A stretch of DNA of 64,000 nt from Diaporthe sp. PMI_573 (GCA_021399435.1 JAJTUP010000030.1:124001-188000), one strand, 5' to 3'. Counted from the stretch's first letter, positions 46,505-58,105 are shown. The notes: generated by a model not told the origin, from the letters alone. A program made the numbers and translations.

Positions 46505-46680
46505 GTGCCAGCCTCCTCCCAACAACTTAGAGCCAGAATATGCGGATGTTTCATTTCAGTTGATGGGGCAGAGCACGGGGAAAAGATAAAAGGCGTGGGA
46601 TCTGGGGAACTGATCAAGTTTTGAAGCTTGTGGTGGAGTTCATGACAATTTGCAGTTGAGGTTTAGGGCAATAATACCGC
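46376..46680 (+). repeat. Tandem segmental duplication, copy 1
   Basis: Covers the 3' two-thirds of the microprotein gene and its downstream region. Matches copy 2 at about 46780-47142 in the same order: CCTTGCGTTTGTGGCAAGTC, the CGTCGTTA at the stop, CTTAGAGCC.A.A.ATGC.G, GATGTTTCATTTC and GGCGTGGGATCTGGGGA, then GCTTGTGGTG. Confidence 0.7.
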
Positions 46681-46779
46681 CACTTCGACCACTACGTGTG
46701 TGGGCTTTTTGAACGCCATACGTCGTGGGTTCAATGCCCGTGAGACTGATTACGATCAGGTACTGCGTAATATCCATTC

Positions 46780-47142
46780 TGCTCAGATTTCACCCAGAGT
46801 CCTTGCATTTGTCGCAAGTCTAGGCGGGACCCCCACCTCGCCGAGTGCCCAGGACCGCGACCGGTGATCCTCCCGATCTGGAGACGTAGGCCTGCCTGCC
46901 TGCCCGCGGCCGCAGCCACCAACATATGAACTCCTGGTCAGCTCCCGCGTCGTTAAGTCTCCGCAGCTTAGAGCCGATAACACATGCAGATGTTCCATTC
47001 CGGTGCGGGCGATTTGGATATTGATCGTCGGTCGAGATGCCTGCGGGCTAGACGGGGTTACAGAGGATGGGAAAGCCAGGCGTGGGCTGTGGGGATTGAT
47101 TAACTTGTGCAGCTCGTGGCGTGAGGTTAAGGCAACCTCTCA
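46780..47142 (+). pseudogene. Tandem duplication copy 2: decayed copy of the microprotein gene
   Basis: Aligns with copy 1 through CCTTGCATTTGTCGCAAGTC, CGTCGTTAAGTC, CTTAGAGCCGATAACACATG, GATGTTCCATTCC, GGCGTGGGCTGTGGGGA and GCTCGTGGCG. The coding part has lost an in-frame start codon, the first Cys pair is altered, and about 50 extra bases lie before the old stop. Many differences are C/T or G/A transitions. The translated core still reads SPCICRKSRR. Probably non-functional, though a spliced transcript cannot be ruled out. Confidence 0.6.
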
Positions 47143-47275
47143 GGTCCAGAATAGTACCTATCCGGCGCGGCTTGTAACACTTTTTCTGGATGCCGGATAG
47201 TGTTGAAGTATTTATGTAAACTGTGATTATGTTCTGGCATCCGGTCGATGGAGATCAAGGACTTGTAAACATTCT

Positions 47276-49500
47276 TCACCCTAGCACAACTTCCGTGGGC
47301 TCTCTGCAATTCAGCTCCCATATCTCTTTCGGTACTCGTCCTGCGGCCTTTCTATACATGACTCCTTCAATGGTTTCAACCCATAAGACATTGTAAAAGT
47401 GATATTGCTCAGGCTGGTTGGACTCTGCTGGTGCTGGTGCTGTTGGCATAACAGCAGGCCTTGCGCCGCTAATCTTTGGGCAATGGCGGTAGGCAAAAGG
47501 TCCAACGTCTATTTCGGCATCTAGACTTTGTCGCGTGTCGACTACAGCTGAAAGTTTGCCGCTGCCGCCCCCGTTGTCAAGATCGCGCCCATCCCGCGGC
47601 CTAAATTGGTAGCGTTCTGAAAAAGGCCCATAATACCAGAGTCTCCTGCTGTCTATCCTTTCTGGATAACATCTAGCCACATCCTCCTGAAATGCGCTGC
47701 CAGTCGAGATGGCTATCATTTTCAATTCAGACCCAGATTGGATGGAGATATTGTCTTCCATGATGGTCATAGCACCTGCCCATCTCCCATTCTTATCTTC
47801 AAGAGTGATGACTGGGCAGATGTTATGTAGCTGGGGCTTGAAGTTGTATAAGTCCGTCTCAAAGACCGAAGTCTGTAAGGCCAATTCCGGTCTGCTACCG
47901 TAGCCCTGGAATTCCGCCGTGCCGTACGGGACAAGGACCCGTCGAACGCGCAACGTGGCCGTTTTTGTCGTGCAGTATAGCAAAAAGGCATTTCTATCGG
48001 GTACCGTGGCAGAATTAATGTTCTTTGTCGGCAGTGGGTATCGATAACCGACTGTGGGATTACTTGCGTGGACGAAAGCACCAGTAACATCGCGAGACCA
48101 TTCTGTCGGTAGAGGTTTATGGTTGGGTTCCTCCCAATCGCCCTTGAAGCTCTGCAGCAGAGCGGGCTCGGCGACTGGGGCGACCGAGCGATCATCGGAA
48201 AGGGTAAACCAATCTACCAGCTTCCAGGTTCTCCGATAAATTCTCTCGTCTCTCGAAGGCATCCGTCGGCCGCGTCGGTTGGAGGGCAATTTCCAGGCCA
48301 TGTAATCTATTTCAGACTGTACGGGTCCACCAGGCATTGCCAACCTGCCCAGGACCACGAGGGCAGCGGTGCCATCGGAGCAACCTTGGTCGCCGTTCCG
48401 ACCGGGGCCCGTCGCCGTGCTTTAACAAGCGGCTGCCAAAGGAGTGCCGAGTCCAGAAAGAGGGCTGGTAGCCCGCAAATGAATCCGCCGCGGAACGTGC
48501 GTCGCGACAAGGCTTCGAGCACGCCGGAAAAAGCCGGGAGCACGTCTTGATCATATGTGAGGTTTCGATTGCTGTATCGACATACCAGCTCGATGTAGAA
48601 CTTGAAATCCGGGATAGGAGAGGGAGAGGTCAGTTCCTGCGATTCTTCTCTGCTGAAACCTCTCCTGTGGGCTCTTTCGAGAAATTTCTCCTCGAAGGGA
48701 TGACGGCTGCCAGATGGCAGTTTCTGTACTCGGAAAATCCAAGATCTCCGCGTAGACAAGTCTGTATTTTCGTTTTTCGGGGAGCTGGGCCACTGTACTT
48801 CACGCTGACAGTCCCAAAAACAGACATCATCGAGAAATACTATAGAACGCTTTGACAGCAGCTGCTCCTGAAAGGTCCAACTTCGCGAGCCCCAGTGCGA
48901 GCATAAAAGCTTGCTATGCAATTCGGTCGCTGAGATGCCTTTGAGAGGTAGGTGTCCGTCGTCATAGTCCTCGTTGCCATAAAGTCCCTCCGTGGAGGCG
49001 GCCGCTATTATGGTGAAATAGGCACCGGAATAGATCTCGTTCATGAGACCAACGCGAGCCCTAGTGGTGGCTTCGTGCTGGACGATGCACAGACTGTCGA
49101 CCCAGAGATATCTAAATCCCGAGAGCTGTACGAAGTCAATGGCATCTCGGATGACCACCGGCACTCTCCCCAAGATGCGGCTGCGCAGGAAGCCCTGGCG
49201 GCAGAAGTCGGCGAGATTATCCTTCTGTAACATCAGCCGGTCTTCAGTTGCTGGCGTGCCACCCACTTCTTCTTTCGCAGCAGAGCTCCAAACGTAACTG
49301 AGGGCTACATATCTCTGGATGCTACATCCGCGGACGATGCAGCCGTCCTCGGTGTCTATAACCCAGTCTGGGATATGGTGCGGCGGTCTTCCCGCGATAG
49401 GGTCTACCTGGCAATCATCACCGTGATTATCGTTGCAACTTTGGATCCAGCCTTCTAGGTAAGTGGCATGTTTCTTGATTATCGACTCCGGTGCTGCCAT
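47276..49500 (-). CDS. HET-domain (heterokaryon incompatibility-like) protein, with apparent frameshift
   Basis: Starts at MAAPESIIKK (ATG 49500; CACGCCATGG context). HET motifs: IQRYVALSYVWSS (about 62-73), FRYLWVDSLCIVQHE (about 129-143), and GSRSWTFQEQLLSKRSIVF. These match the three HET blocks found in het-c/e-type and related genes that trigger programmed cell death when incompatible hyphae fuse. After LPSWSWAGWQCLVDP the frame stops (48307), while the next frame carries on as VQSEIDYMAWKLPS to 47276. A single missing base in the GGG of the plus strand (48323-48325) explains the change; total about 741 residues. The region after the HET domain (about 400-741) has no recognised domain. 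No partner gene such as a NACHT or lipase-like gene lies beside it. Confidence 0.82.
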
Positions 49501-50468
49501 GGCGTGCCAGCCTGTGGGAACGTTGGAGGCCGAGGGGTTTGGGAGGGGGGACCTGTGAGGAGCACAAGGTCTCAAATGCTAAAATTGGGTAAAAGAAGTA
49601 GAGAAGAACTGGAAAGGAACGAGATCATGAGATGTATATGCACTTATAATATATCAAACCCAAAGCTCAAGGCGCGTCCATGAGCACAATGGCATGCTGT
49701 GTTGTCCCCACTAGTAGAGGTTGCAGAATCAGCTCACCGCATCTTGGGAAGAGGATAAGAGACTGGAAGCCGTAAAGTAGAGCAGGCTTCCGGCTTGCAG
49801 ACTACCCCTGTTAGCTACGTAGCCACGTCACCAACTTCCATTTCCCTCCTCTACCCACCTTGCATTAACCACAACAAATTGTGCTGTCAGCCTTGCCTCT
49901 AGCCTCCATCTCTGTTGCATGCCGCATTGACGCACAATTGGAGGACCAGAAGACCGTATAACAATGGCCCGACCAATGCGGAGCTTTTTTCCCACTTTAA
50001 TAAGTGCTAGGCAGATCTTGAAAAGCTGCTAATAAATGCTTCTTTCCCCATTGCACTATTCAACACCACAGCTAACGCAGGTTGTTCAATTTCACTATGC
50101 CATAGTAACCCATACTTTGAGAAATTTTGCAGAAGTAACACTTGAGTCAAGTTGCTTCCCACCACGGAACAATAGAAGAAAACTCAGCAATCACATCTGC
50201 AGGCTCTCGATTGTAGTCAATTCTTAAAGCAGATGCAGTGGATGCTGTAAAGAGTCCAAGCACGCCATAAACCTTGTCGTGTGGCAATGAGCATCTCGCA
50301 CGATGTGCGATGTGCTTTAGGCTCTGTAGTAGAGAAGTATCGGTGGATGAGTTTTCTGTGTTTCCCAGTGCAAGTTCCTAAAAAGAGGGCAATAACAACG
50401 CACCTCTCCAGAACAATGCCTAGCCAATTGAAGGAAGGCCAAGTCCAGGCATTACCCTTGCTAATGCC
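49501..50468. other. Intergenic, no gene seen
   Basis: Divergent upstream regions of the HET gene (-) and the bZIP-like gene (+). AT-rich; nothing recognised. Confidence 0.5.
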
Positions 50469-51303
50469 ATGAATTCGCTGAATTTTCCTATGCAGTATCT
50501 CTACAAGCCCTTTCCATCCAATGAGGCCATCCCTATGGAGTCCACCGAATGGCCTGCTGAGTATATTCTTCGGCCACAGACTGGTTCGGGAAGTAGCATT
50601 GATTCAATCATGGACACGCAGAGCCGGAATGACAGCATCTCAGATCTACAAGGCTACACTACTAGAGAGACAGACATCCTTGGCTAGTCCAACAACAGAC
50701 TTAGGCCAATGCGAATATGGGCCAGGCTGGCTACCAGGCAGCTCATATTGGACACCGAGAAAGTCTATCATTTCTGAACAAAGCGAGAAGAGCTTCAACA
50801 GCAGGTATGCAAGGCCATCAACAGTTCCCACAAGCACCGTGGACCTATTAGAGTACCCCGTATTTACATATTTCGGTATTAGTTTCGACCCACCATACAC
50901 ATTAGCAAACATAAGCCAACGGGCACCAGAGAGTCCGATACGGGTCAGCTCGAGCCGCCACGCACAATCGCAACAATCAAAATCACAGACACAACCGCCA
51001 TCACCACTAACACAAACCGAACAACGTGCTCGAAATCGTAGAGCAGCGAACAAGAGCCGCGCTAAAATCAAGGCGGCAACCGAGGAGCTGGTGGCCACGG
51101 AGCAGGCTGAGTCGTTAAAACATAAAGAGCTGTCGGAATTAGTTAGGGGCCTGCAGGAGGAGGTTTTCGCGCTAAAGGGCGAGCTGCTGCTGCACGGTAA
51201 TTGCAACGACCATATTATACAAGCGTACTTGGAGCAAAGGGCCAGACAGGTGGCAATCGATAGGCGCGCTACCACAGATTTACAATCGGGCACCTCACGT
51301 TAG
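50469..51303 (+). CDS. bZIP transcription factor-like, with apparent frameshift
   Basis: The carboxyl part has a basic region and leucine-zipper-like heptads: TEQRARNRRAANKSRAKIKA, then ELVATEQAESLKHKELSELV and VFALKGELLLHGNC. The N-A-A-K-S-R core fits the bZIP basic region (N-x7-R type). The amino part, from ATG 50469 (MNSLNFPMQYLYKPFPSNEA), reads well to TTRETDILG and then meets a stop at about 50685. The carboxyl part lies in the next frame (SPTTDLGQCEYGPGWLPG...). A one-base gain or two-base loss between about 50640 and 50685 would join them into a protein of about 277 residues, a normal size for short fungal bZIPs. No convincing intron spans the break. It may be a decayed gene or a sequence error. 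Confidence 0.65.
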
Positions 51304-52143
51304 TTGCTACACGAGACCCATTTAGCTACCCGGATATTTATCTAGCCGCGTCCGAGTGAAGAACCCAAGCAGAGAGCCGATTCACAGTTACAGTACTGGA
51401 ACCGGAAAATCATACAGTCCTTCTTGTCTGGTGTCATTATGAGACGCAATGCTACAATATAGGACGCCAAGAACATGACGCTGGTGACTTTAAAGGTTAG
51501 ATTATCCGCGAAATCTAAATAGGTACAGGCGAGTAAAATGAGCGAACTTTCGCCAATGCAAACTAGACAAGGTAAGATTAAAATACCTTGTTACTGAGAG
51601 ACACAGCTCTCATACGCCTCCACCCCCATACCCGGCGGGAGCTCCGCGACGATGCTCAAGAATTCGAAAAGCAAGATATAGGGGAGAGGTTAAAGGCAGA
51701 TGTCATCATACTCAGGCTACATCGCCTTGTATATTGCCAACCACTGACTCATAGCTTGTCATCAAAGACTCATGGCTTTGTAAGAGCCATGTTATAGTGG
51801 CGGTCCGAAGATAGGAAGACAGCGAGGCAGCTACTATAGGATCCATGGCTCAACAGTTCCTGACCAAGCACTAGGATCAACAGGCATAAAACTCAAAGCA
51901 TGAGAACTAAGACTCGATTCATTCGTTCGTCAGGTAATCGTATGAGGCTAATATACTTCTATGTTGGAAAATCCTGAAGCATCCGGCCCCTGAATTAAAA
52001 GAACTAACTTCCGACGAGGTTCAACAAGTTGCAAACACGAACTAACAAAATTGATAATTCATATTAAGATTAGTGCAATCGAAAGAAAACTCGAAAAGAA
52101 GTCTTTAAATATCCGCAAAGCATTTCCATCCGTCAAGGCTGTC
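51304..52143. other. Intergenic, no gene seen
   Basis: AT-rich, stop-dense in all frames. No mobile-element ends recognised. Confidence 0.45.
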
Positions 52144-52837
52144 TCACGAGGGATCCGGTGCGTTGAAACATCTGGCTCCATCAATGATGGCCTGAGGTGG
52201 GTATGCCGTGATAAGGGTGGGGTTTCCGAGAGTTGCGAGGGGAAATTTCCACATCTGGCCAGTAATGCTGTCGGTAGCGTAGAGGCTGCCACTCGAGGAG
52301 GCGAACACAGAACCCCAGGTCTGTGCCGTAATTCCTAGAACCCGCACGGCGCCGTATTGCTTCACAGTTGTCCAAACCCCAGTGTCACGGTTGAACCTGA
52401 GCAGTGCAGTCCCACCCAGAGGTTGGGTAATTCCGATGGGTGTATGGCCCAAGGCATACAAATATCTTCCAGTGGGGGTATTGTGGGGATTAACAGGCAC
52501 GTAGGCCCAGTCGAAAATTGGGTAAGGTATTGAGGTCGTGCCCTGGGTTCCGATACTTGTATAGCCCGCACTGCTCGGGTCGACATTGACGCTGAAATAG
52601 GTTTGACCGTTCGAACCGAGAATGGTGAAGCTAGTAGTAACTGCCCAGTAGGTCCCTGTCTCGTCAACGTCGCCAGCGGAGAAGAGAAGGCCGGTCTTGC
52701 CGGTCAGTATTGACGGGGAAATACCCCGGACAACCGTTTGAGATATGTCACGCGAGGGGTAAAATGATAGGTTGCCAAAACCCCAAGAATTAATCTTCGT
52801 AGTAGATATGGATTTCCCACTGAAATGCCTCGCACCC
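52144..52837 (-). pseudogene. Fragment of a DUF6923-like secreted-type protein
   Basis: One open frame runs from 52837 down to a TGA at 52144-52146 (about 230 codons) without an ATG at its start. It carries LLFSAGDVDETGTYWAV, PYPIFDWAYVPV, TGRYLYALGHTPIGI, ALLRFNRDTGVWTTVKQYG, SGSLYATDSITGQMWKF and DGARCFNAPDPS. The W-F-D-W-A-Y-V-P / LY-x-D-TG / DGARC pattern resembles the fungal DUF6923 propeller-like domain. The amino half of that domain and any signal peptide are missing. A nearby minus-strand ATG at 52974 opens only 23 codons before a weak donor, and no splice joins it in frame. I read this as a truncated gene remnant. Confidence 0.5.
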
Positions 52838-53831
52838 CGTCAAGTTACAATGACTACAACTACGGCCGTGGTACCAACGAATTCGAGGCTGCCACTTTTG
52901 CGTACCATCTCGGGGAGATAGACATGGTAGAGACGTGCCGGCGAGCCTTGACCCTGCTGCTGGGCAGTACTCATGTTGGGGGTTTTTAGAGGCTATGTTG
53001 ATCTTTTTTGTGCCTTCCTTTGTATAAATTCAGCTTTTTGATTGACTGGGTGGACAAGACTTTCTTACATGAAGTAGGCGTCTAATACATACTGTAACTT
53101 CAGTAGAGGATAGTGGAATTGAAATGTCTCCGTTGCCTGGCTGCTAGTGTCAACTGCGAGCCCGGCAGGTTTGCCAAAACTCAGAAGGTTCTCAAGTCCT
53201 GCCGGGATCGATGTACCGAGCCAAATGCTCCATAGAACACAAAATACCACACCTGATAGTGCACGGCAAAAATACAATACAGTTTCAAAAGTAACTGCCT
53301 GCTCGACCTTTCGCGCCACCGCCTCATTAGTATAGAAAGAAATTTCCATACTGCACCAAATTATTGAAGATACTAAAGGACCGCTGTGCATTGTGGGAGA
53401 AGTGTAAGAGCAGGGCAGAAATGGATTGGAAATACTTTACAGTCCTTGAACGGAAACCAGTCAGCACCGTCGTCTTAGCGTCGGTTTCGTATTTCTCCTC
53501 CCACAACACTCGTAGAATTACTGTATTTAGTACGGTACCCACCTTGATCGATCCTTAGAAAATACCTCTTCTAAAGGGAGGCACGCGGAATGAGCTGAAG
53601 AGTTTGAAAAAAGGACCTGCGGAGACCCGATCATCTTGTATAATTAAGTAATATAAAGGATACTATACTGTACCAAAACTTGGGTGTTAAAAGGGTTGCC
53701 ATGCTTCACCTAGCTTATCCAAATCAAACTTCCATAAGTCCTGCTCAAGCAGTCCTCCAGAAAACATTCGTCCCTCCGTCCATTCATTCAATTGCAGATT
53801 TAGACTTAAGGAGATTGCATTTCCCGGAACT
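52838..53831. other. Intergenic with decayed coding-like stretch
   Basis: On the minus strand two overlapping frames (53327-53542 and 53065-53391) look like one protein broken by a shift near 53335-53345 (NNLVQYGNFF to YTNEAVARKVEQ), with a membrane-like segment VLYFCRALSGVVFCVLWSIW. No family recognised. Confidence 0.3.
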
Positions 53832-54125
53832 ATGATTTTGAAAACAGAACTTGCTGTGTTGGGCACACTCACTCTTTTGTTTGGAGTGGTTTCTCAACTG
53901 ACAGTCTTCTTCAGTCGAATAGAATGGTACATGCTCGCACCCCTCCTAGTCTGCGTATATCCGGCCCTTGCATTCCTCCTCTTCTTAATCATAAATTCTT
54001 TTGAGCCAGATCTTAATAGTGGTCTTAAAGATCTTTTTATTCTTGTGATGTTATACTATATAGGGTTATTTACTACTATCACTATTGTGGAGAACCTACG
54101 GCGGAAATTCGGACCCCTTATTTAG
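53832..54125 (+). CDS. Small three-segment membrane protein, unknown
   Basis: A 97-codon frame with three hydrophobic stretches: about residues 4-27 (ELAVLGTLTLLFGVVSQLTV), 33-54 (MLAPLLVCVYPALAFLLFLI) and 66-86 (LFILVMLYYIGLFTTITIV), followed by a basic tail. The pattern is more regular than expected by chance, but the region is AT-rich, which favours hydrophobic codons, and no family is recognised. It may be an exon of a decayed gene. Confidence 0.3.
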   Translation: MILKTELAVLGTLTLLFGVVSQLTVFFSRIEWYMLAPLLVCVYPALAFLLFLIINSFEPDLNSGLKDLFILVMLYYIGLFTTITIVENLRRKFGPLI

Positions 54126-54714
54126 AGACCACAAGAAATCACCCTGGATTCATCTATTCCTGCTTTGCTTGACGGGCCCGGAAGTGCCTGCGATAATGCT
54201 TGATGCAAACACACGACATACTCAAGTAGTCAAGGCCTCGATGGGCAACTACCGTCATGAGGAAAACGCTCGCTATCATCATTAGGCCGGCCAGCTATCT
54301 CGAAACAGAAGACTGGTCTGAGACATTGCAACACGGTATTACATTTCGCTGCAGTATGTCCCTTTCTTTCTGACCTTTGCTTCAAGCCACCTTTCTAATC
54401 AAAGCCCGCGGTCAATAGTTTGCGGTTGAAAAGCTACGGTATGGATTCAGGGTCCATGGAATCATCTAATTACATTTCGTCAAACCACACATCTGCCCCG
54501 AATTTTCAAGTACTTGAGCCCTGACTACTCTAGCGCATTGCGCCTTACAAGATACTATGATACGTTGTAAAACTCCAGGATGAGCGACATCAAGCTGCCA
54601 ATTTTTGACCCGCGAAAGCGGGGCCAAGCTGAGGCTCATGAGGCTCTTCTGGAGGCAGAGATCGGCTCATGGCTGGTACAAGGCATGTATCATGAGCAGA
54701 TGATACACTTGATG
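54126..54714. other. Intergenic, no gene seen
   Basis: Nothing recognised. Flanks the 3' end of the decayed Ulp1-like gene. Confidence 0.45.
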
Positions 54715-55807
54715 TCAGAGAGACACCCGCAACAAGCACAAAACCAAACGAAGGTTGGACTCTGCCCAGTCGATGACCTCCCAGTTATTCACTCCACGAT
54801 TTTCCCGAAAAAAGAAGGTAATGTAATTGGCCACATGCCATCCACAGTTGGCTCCGCTCTTCTGCGGTGTTATTGGGGCTCTTACTTAAATCGCTCAGAG
54901 ATCATCTTTGCATTTTTGGCTCTGGCGTCAGCATTTGGGTGCGAATCGATGACTATCACCCGTCGAGTCTCTCGATAGTAGATCATCCCACCCCAATGCG
55001 AAGGCAAGTGTACCACCATGACGACAAACTGGTGAGAGTCATCAAGTTTCTTCCACCGAAAACTCTCGTGAGGTGGGTTGTCATGGGTTATCGGCATTTG
55101 GTGGAGGAAAACAATATCTCTAAAATCCAGCAGCTGCCACTGCACAAGTGCTATGACATGATCACTCCACAGTTCCTCCCCCTAGGAAAGCAGGCCCTCG
55201 GTATCACAGAGGAAGGCTAGGATAGCACCATAGTGCATTCCTCCCAAATTCGTAGAGCCAGGCGGTGATCGGAGCTCGGGGTATGGTTCAATCCCCGGAA
55301 AGTAGTCCTTCATGATCTTGTCGAAAAACTCGGCGTCCTCGTATGGGTTGGCAGCAAGGAAAGCCGGTCAAGGCTTATACTCCATCAGCATGACATTACT
55401 AATCTGAAGACCGTTAATCAAGACCCGGGTTTCGAAGGGGTCTTTCGACAAATCTGCACTCAGTCCCCGCTCGAAACTCGTACGAATCTGCAAATCTACC
55501 GGATTCGGAAAGCGTACCCCGGGGTATTGTTGGGGAAATTTGTGTAGAAAGGCAGCTTGGAGAGTAAAGCCATGGACTTCTCCTCGCTGATCGTAGCGGA
55601 CATCTCAATGGAGGGAAGTGGCTTATCAGGATGGGGTAACGAGGAAGTCCCTGCGCTTGGAAAGGATATAGACAAACAGGTGTAGGGGGTACCTTGCCAA
55701 GGCGGCAGAAGGTTGAGCCGAAATGCTACATGATAACGCGTGTGTCCGGCAACGCCATGGGATACACACCCATCTGTCGACATCCGCCCTTCTTCTTGGT
55801 TGTTCAT
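54715..55807 (-). pseudogene. Decayed gene with a Ulp1-like (C48) cysteine peptidase domain
   Basis: Reading leftwards on the minus strand: MNNQEEGRMSTDGCVSHG from 55807, a frame change near 55510, then one frame down to about 54882 interrupted by TGA (about 55370) and TAG (about 55182). It ends in a Ulp1-like catalytic domain. The His block reads LPSHWGGMIYY...RVIVIDSHPN; after another one-base shift at about 54882 the Gln/Cys block reads PQKSGANCGWHVANYI. His, Asp, Gln and Cys of the C48 tetrad are all visible. Such domains occur in SUMO proteases and, in fungi, often in selfish or lineage-specific genes. The stops fit CAG to TAG and CGA to TGA changes. The amino part is not recognised; the true gene limits are uncertain. 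Confidence 0.55.
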
Positions 55808-55948
55808 TGTGTCGCCCGTGATATAAATATATCTTGCACAAAGTTGACAGCCAGGGGAATGTTCTCATCTCAAAAAAAAAACAATGACGTCATGATTGTG
55901 ACGGAAATCTTGGTGAAGACTATTTCTCCTTTTCGCGTCTTGTCATTA

Positions 55949-55995
55949 CCGTACCCCACCCACCTTCCGACTCACCTACCTTCCGGCCACACAAA
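55949..55995 (+). repeat. Left 47-bp terminal inverted repeat
   Basis: Exact reverse complement of 58106-58152. Preceded by TA at 55947-55948. Confidence 0.97.
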
Positions 55996-56099
55996 ATACG
56001 GCAACGCTATACAAAGTGAGGTTATTCAGACGGCCACAAATCAATCAATTTGTATGGTGCACGGCTAATGATAGTATCAAAATAATCGTGAGAAGTCAC

Positions 56100-57861
56100 T
56101 TAATTATTGTATCTTGCCGGGCGTCGGATTTTGCGCCCTTCTTGTCTGATTCTCTCTTCTAAAACCTCCGGCTCATCCTTATCTTTAACCTCTTCTTCTG
56201 GCTCATCTTTATCCTTAACTACAATAACCTTTTGATGCTTTTGAGGCCGTGGGAGTGTATCTAGGGCTTCTATGGTGAGGTCTTTGTTGCCTATCTCAAA
56301 TATAGTTATGAACTCGGCGTTGGGGTTGGGTATACCCTTTCTGTGCTTTGTTTTCTCTTGGACCTCCTTTTCTTGCTTGAGGCTAAAGTTCTCTCGCTCG
56401 AGTAGGGTGACTTGTGCCCTTAAGTTGTTGATCTTGTCGGCAATGTTTCTGGCTTTGTATCTAGCCGATCTGTCCTTTTGTGGGACTAGACTTATGATGT
56501 AGTCTCTGGTCACGAAGTCCTTACCAACTTTCTTAATAGAGGACTCTCTGCTAGCTTTATCGTTGCTGGATTTCGGCTTGGAAACTTGGTTTTCTGGTTC
56601 CTTAAGACCCTTTGGTCGAATCTTTGGATGCTCTAGTGTTTTCTGGCGAGATATAGGGTATATTCCCGTATGTCTGAAAGTACCTTTGATAGTACACTTG
56701 GTAACGGCCTTCCTTGCTTCTACGAGATATTTGATGAAGTTGATCTTGCTGAGAGGACTTGAATCTATGTAACTATTCATCTTTTCCATGGTCTTGTCAA
56801 ATGCCCTTTTGAAAATACTAAAGACTCTATTGTTAAGTGGCTGTAAGCTGTGAGAAGTATGTGCTGGAAGCCAGTATGGATTGATGTTATGCCTATAGTA
56901 TATAGTTATGAAATTGATGCTTTGGTGACTATCGTGGCTATTGAGGACTAAAAGCACGGCGCGTGATTTGTCGTTTTGATGTATTTTGTTGATTGCAGGG
57001 AGAAAGATATCCCGTAGCTATTTTACTGTAATATAGTTACTTGTCTAGCCGTTCTTAGAGACTTTAAAACCCTACTCCGGGGGTATAATTCCTTTGAATT
57101 GCTTGGTGAACTATTGCTATTGAAGCTTTTGGCCCTTAAAAATGATGCCTGGGGGCAAATGAATATCTTTAGCGGTGGCTAAGTTTATCACCGTGACTAG
57201 GGCTTGAGCAGCGTTGGCTTTAACTGCCGTAGACCGACCTTTTGAGCTTCTAAGAACAAACTTATCGTAGCCTATAGCCTTATTAGTATACTGAGAATCT
57301 CTAAATAAGACTAAGGGAAGTATATATACTGTTTCCTTCTATAATACCTCTTTCATCCATGTTGACTATCAACTTGGGTTCTACCTAATCAAAATCCTCT
57401 AGTTGGTTAAAGTACTAGTTGACTACCTTGGGAGTAAATGTGGTAAATCTTTTGGCTTCCTACTTCCAACCTAGCTTAGAGGTTATTTATGGATTCCTCT
57501 TCTTAAAAGAGGCAAGCTAATTCTTGCTGAGAGGCCGTATATCGCCGTTCTTCTTAAGGATCGATGTAATAAGGGACTAGATAAAGGAACTAGTTGGGGT
57601 ATAGCCTAGCTTCTCTTGGCGTAGTATCCAAGTAATAATACCCTCTTCTTGAGACCTAGATAGTTGTTGGGTAGGCTGGATCTGCTTATTAGACGCTTTA
57701 GAGCCCTTTATTTGGTTAAGAAGTGTAGACTTAGGTACTCTATGTTGCTGGGCTGCTAAATAGGGTGAAATATTGTTATCTTGTACGGTATTTAGTGCTT
57801 TAGTTATCTGAGACTTTGAATAGTCTACAGGTCTCCCAATTGGCTTCTTTTTGGGCGCCAT
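56100..57861 (-). pseudogene. Pogo-type transposase, inactivated
   Basis: The ATG at 57861 gives MAPKKKPIGRPVDYSKSQIT, a psq/CENP-B-type helix-turn-helix start, with VPKSTLLNQIKG and the second DNA-binding part SRSQEEGIITWILRQEKLGY. The middle (about 56960-57580) is crowded with TAA and TAG stops at places where Gln or Trp codons are expected, and is rich in TA dinucleotides. The carboxyl third is open again: AVLLVLNSHDSHQSINFITI, the NPYWLPAHTSHSLQPLNNRVF block of pogo DDE domains, a coiled coil, and an acidic/basic tail (about 56100-56990). The frame also shifts at least once. The damage is mainly C-to-T type on either strand, as RIP makes. Confidence 0.85.
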
Positions 57862-58105
57862 GGTGGGTAATTGGGTTGGTTGTGTAGCAGAGAAGAGGAT
57901 CAATTTATGATGATAACCCGTTCTGGAAGGTGCACTAATAGTGGGGGATTCTACCAGTCTATACTACTACCAGCCCTCATAAAACACCGTTTGATATATG
58001 AAACGAGTAGAGCTATTGAAGACCTATTGATTGACTATAAAAATACCATGATAGCTGCAGAATTGACCAAATGGGTGTAAGTCGAATGTCCTCACTTTGG
58101 GTGGG

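Noticed and set aside
46700..46760. GGGTTCAATGCCC, resembling a tRNA T-loop
   Set aside because: The flanking stem does not pair and no D-arm or acceptor stem can be drawn around it.
48306..48321. A 16-nt GT...AG segment at the HET gene frame break
   Set aside because: Too short to splice, and it leaves the reading in the wrong frame.
52825..52989. 54-codon plus-strand frame with plausible composition
   Set aside because: No homologous motif, very short, and it overlaps an equally short minus-strand frame; there is no way to choose.
54580..55220. Two plus-strand frames that look like a hypothetical protein
   Set aside because: They lie antisense to the Ulp1-like peptidase remains, which show ordered catalytic motifs on the minus strand.
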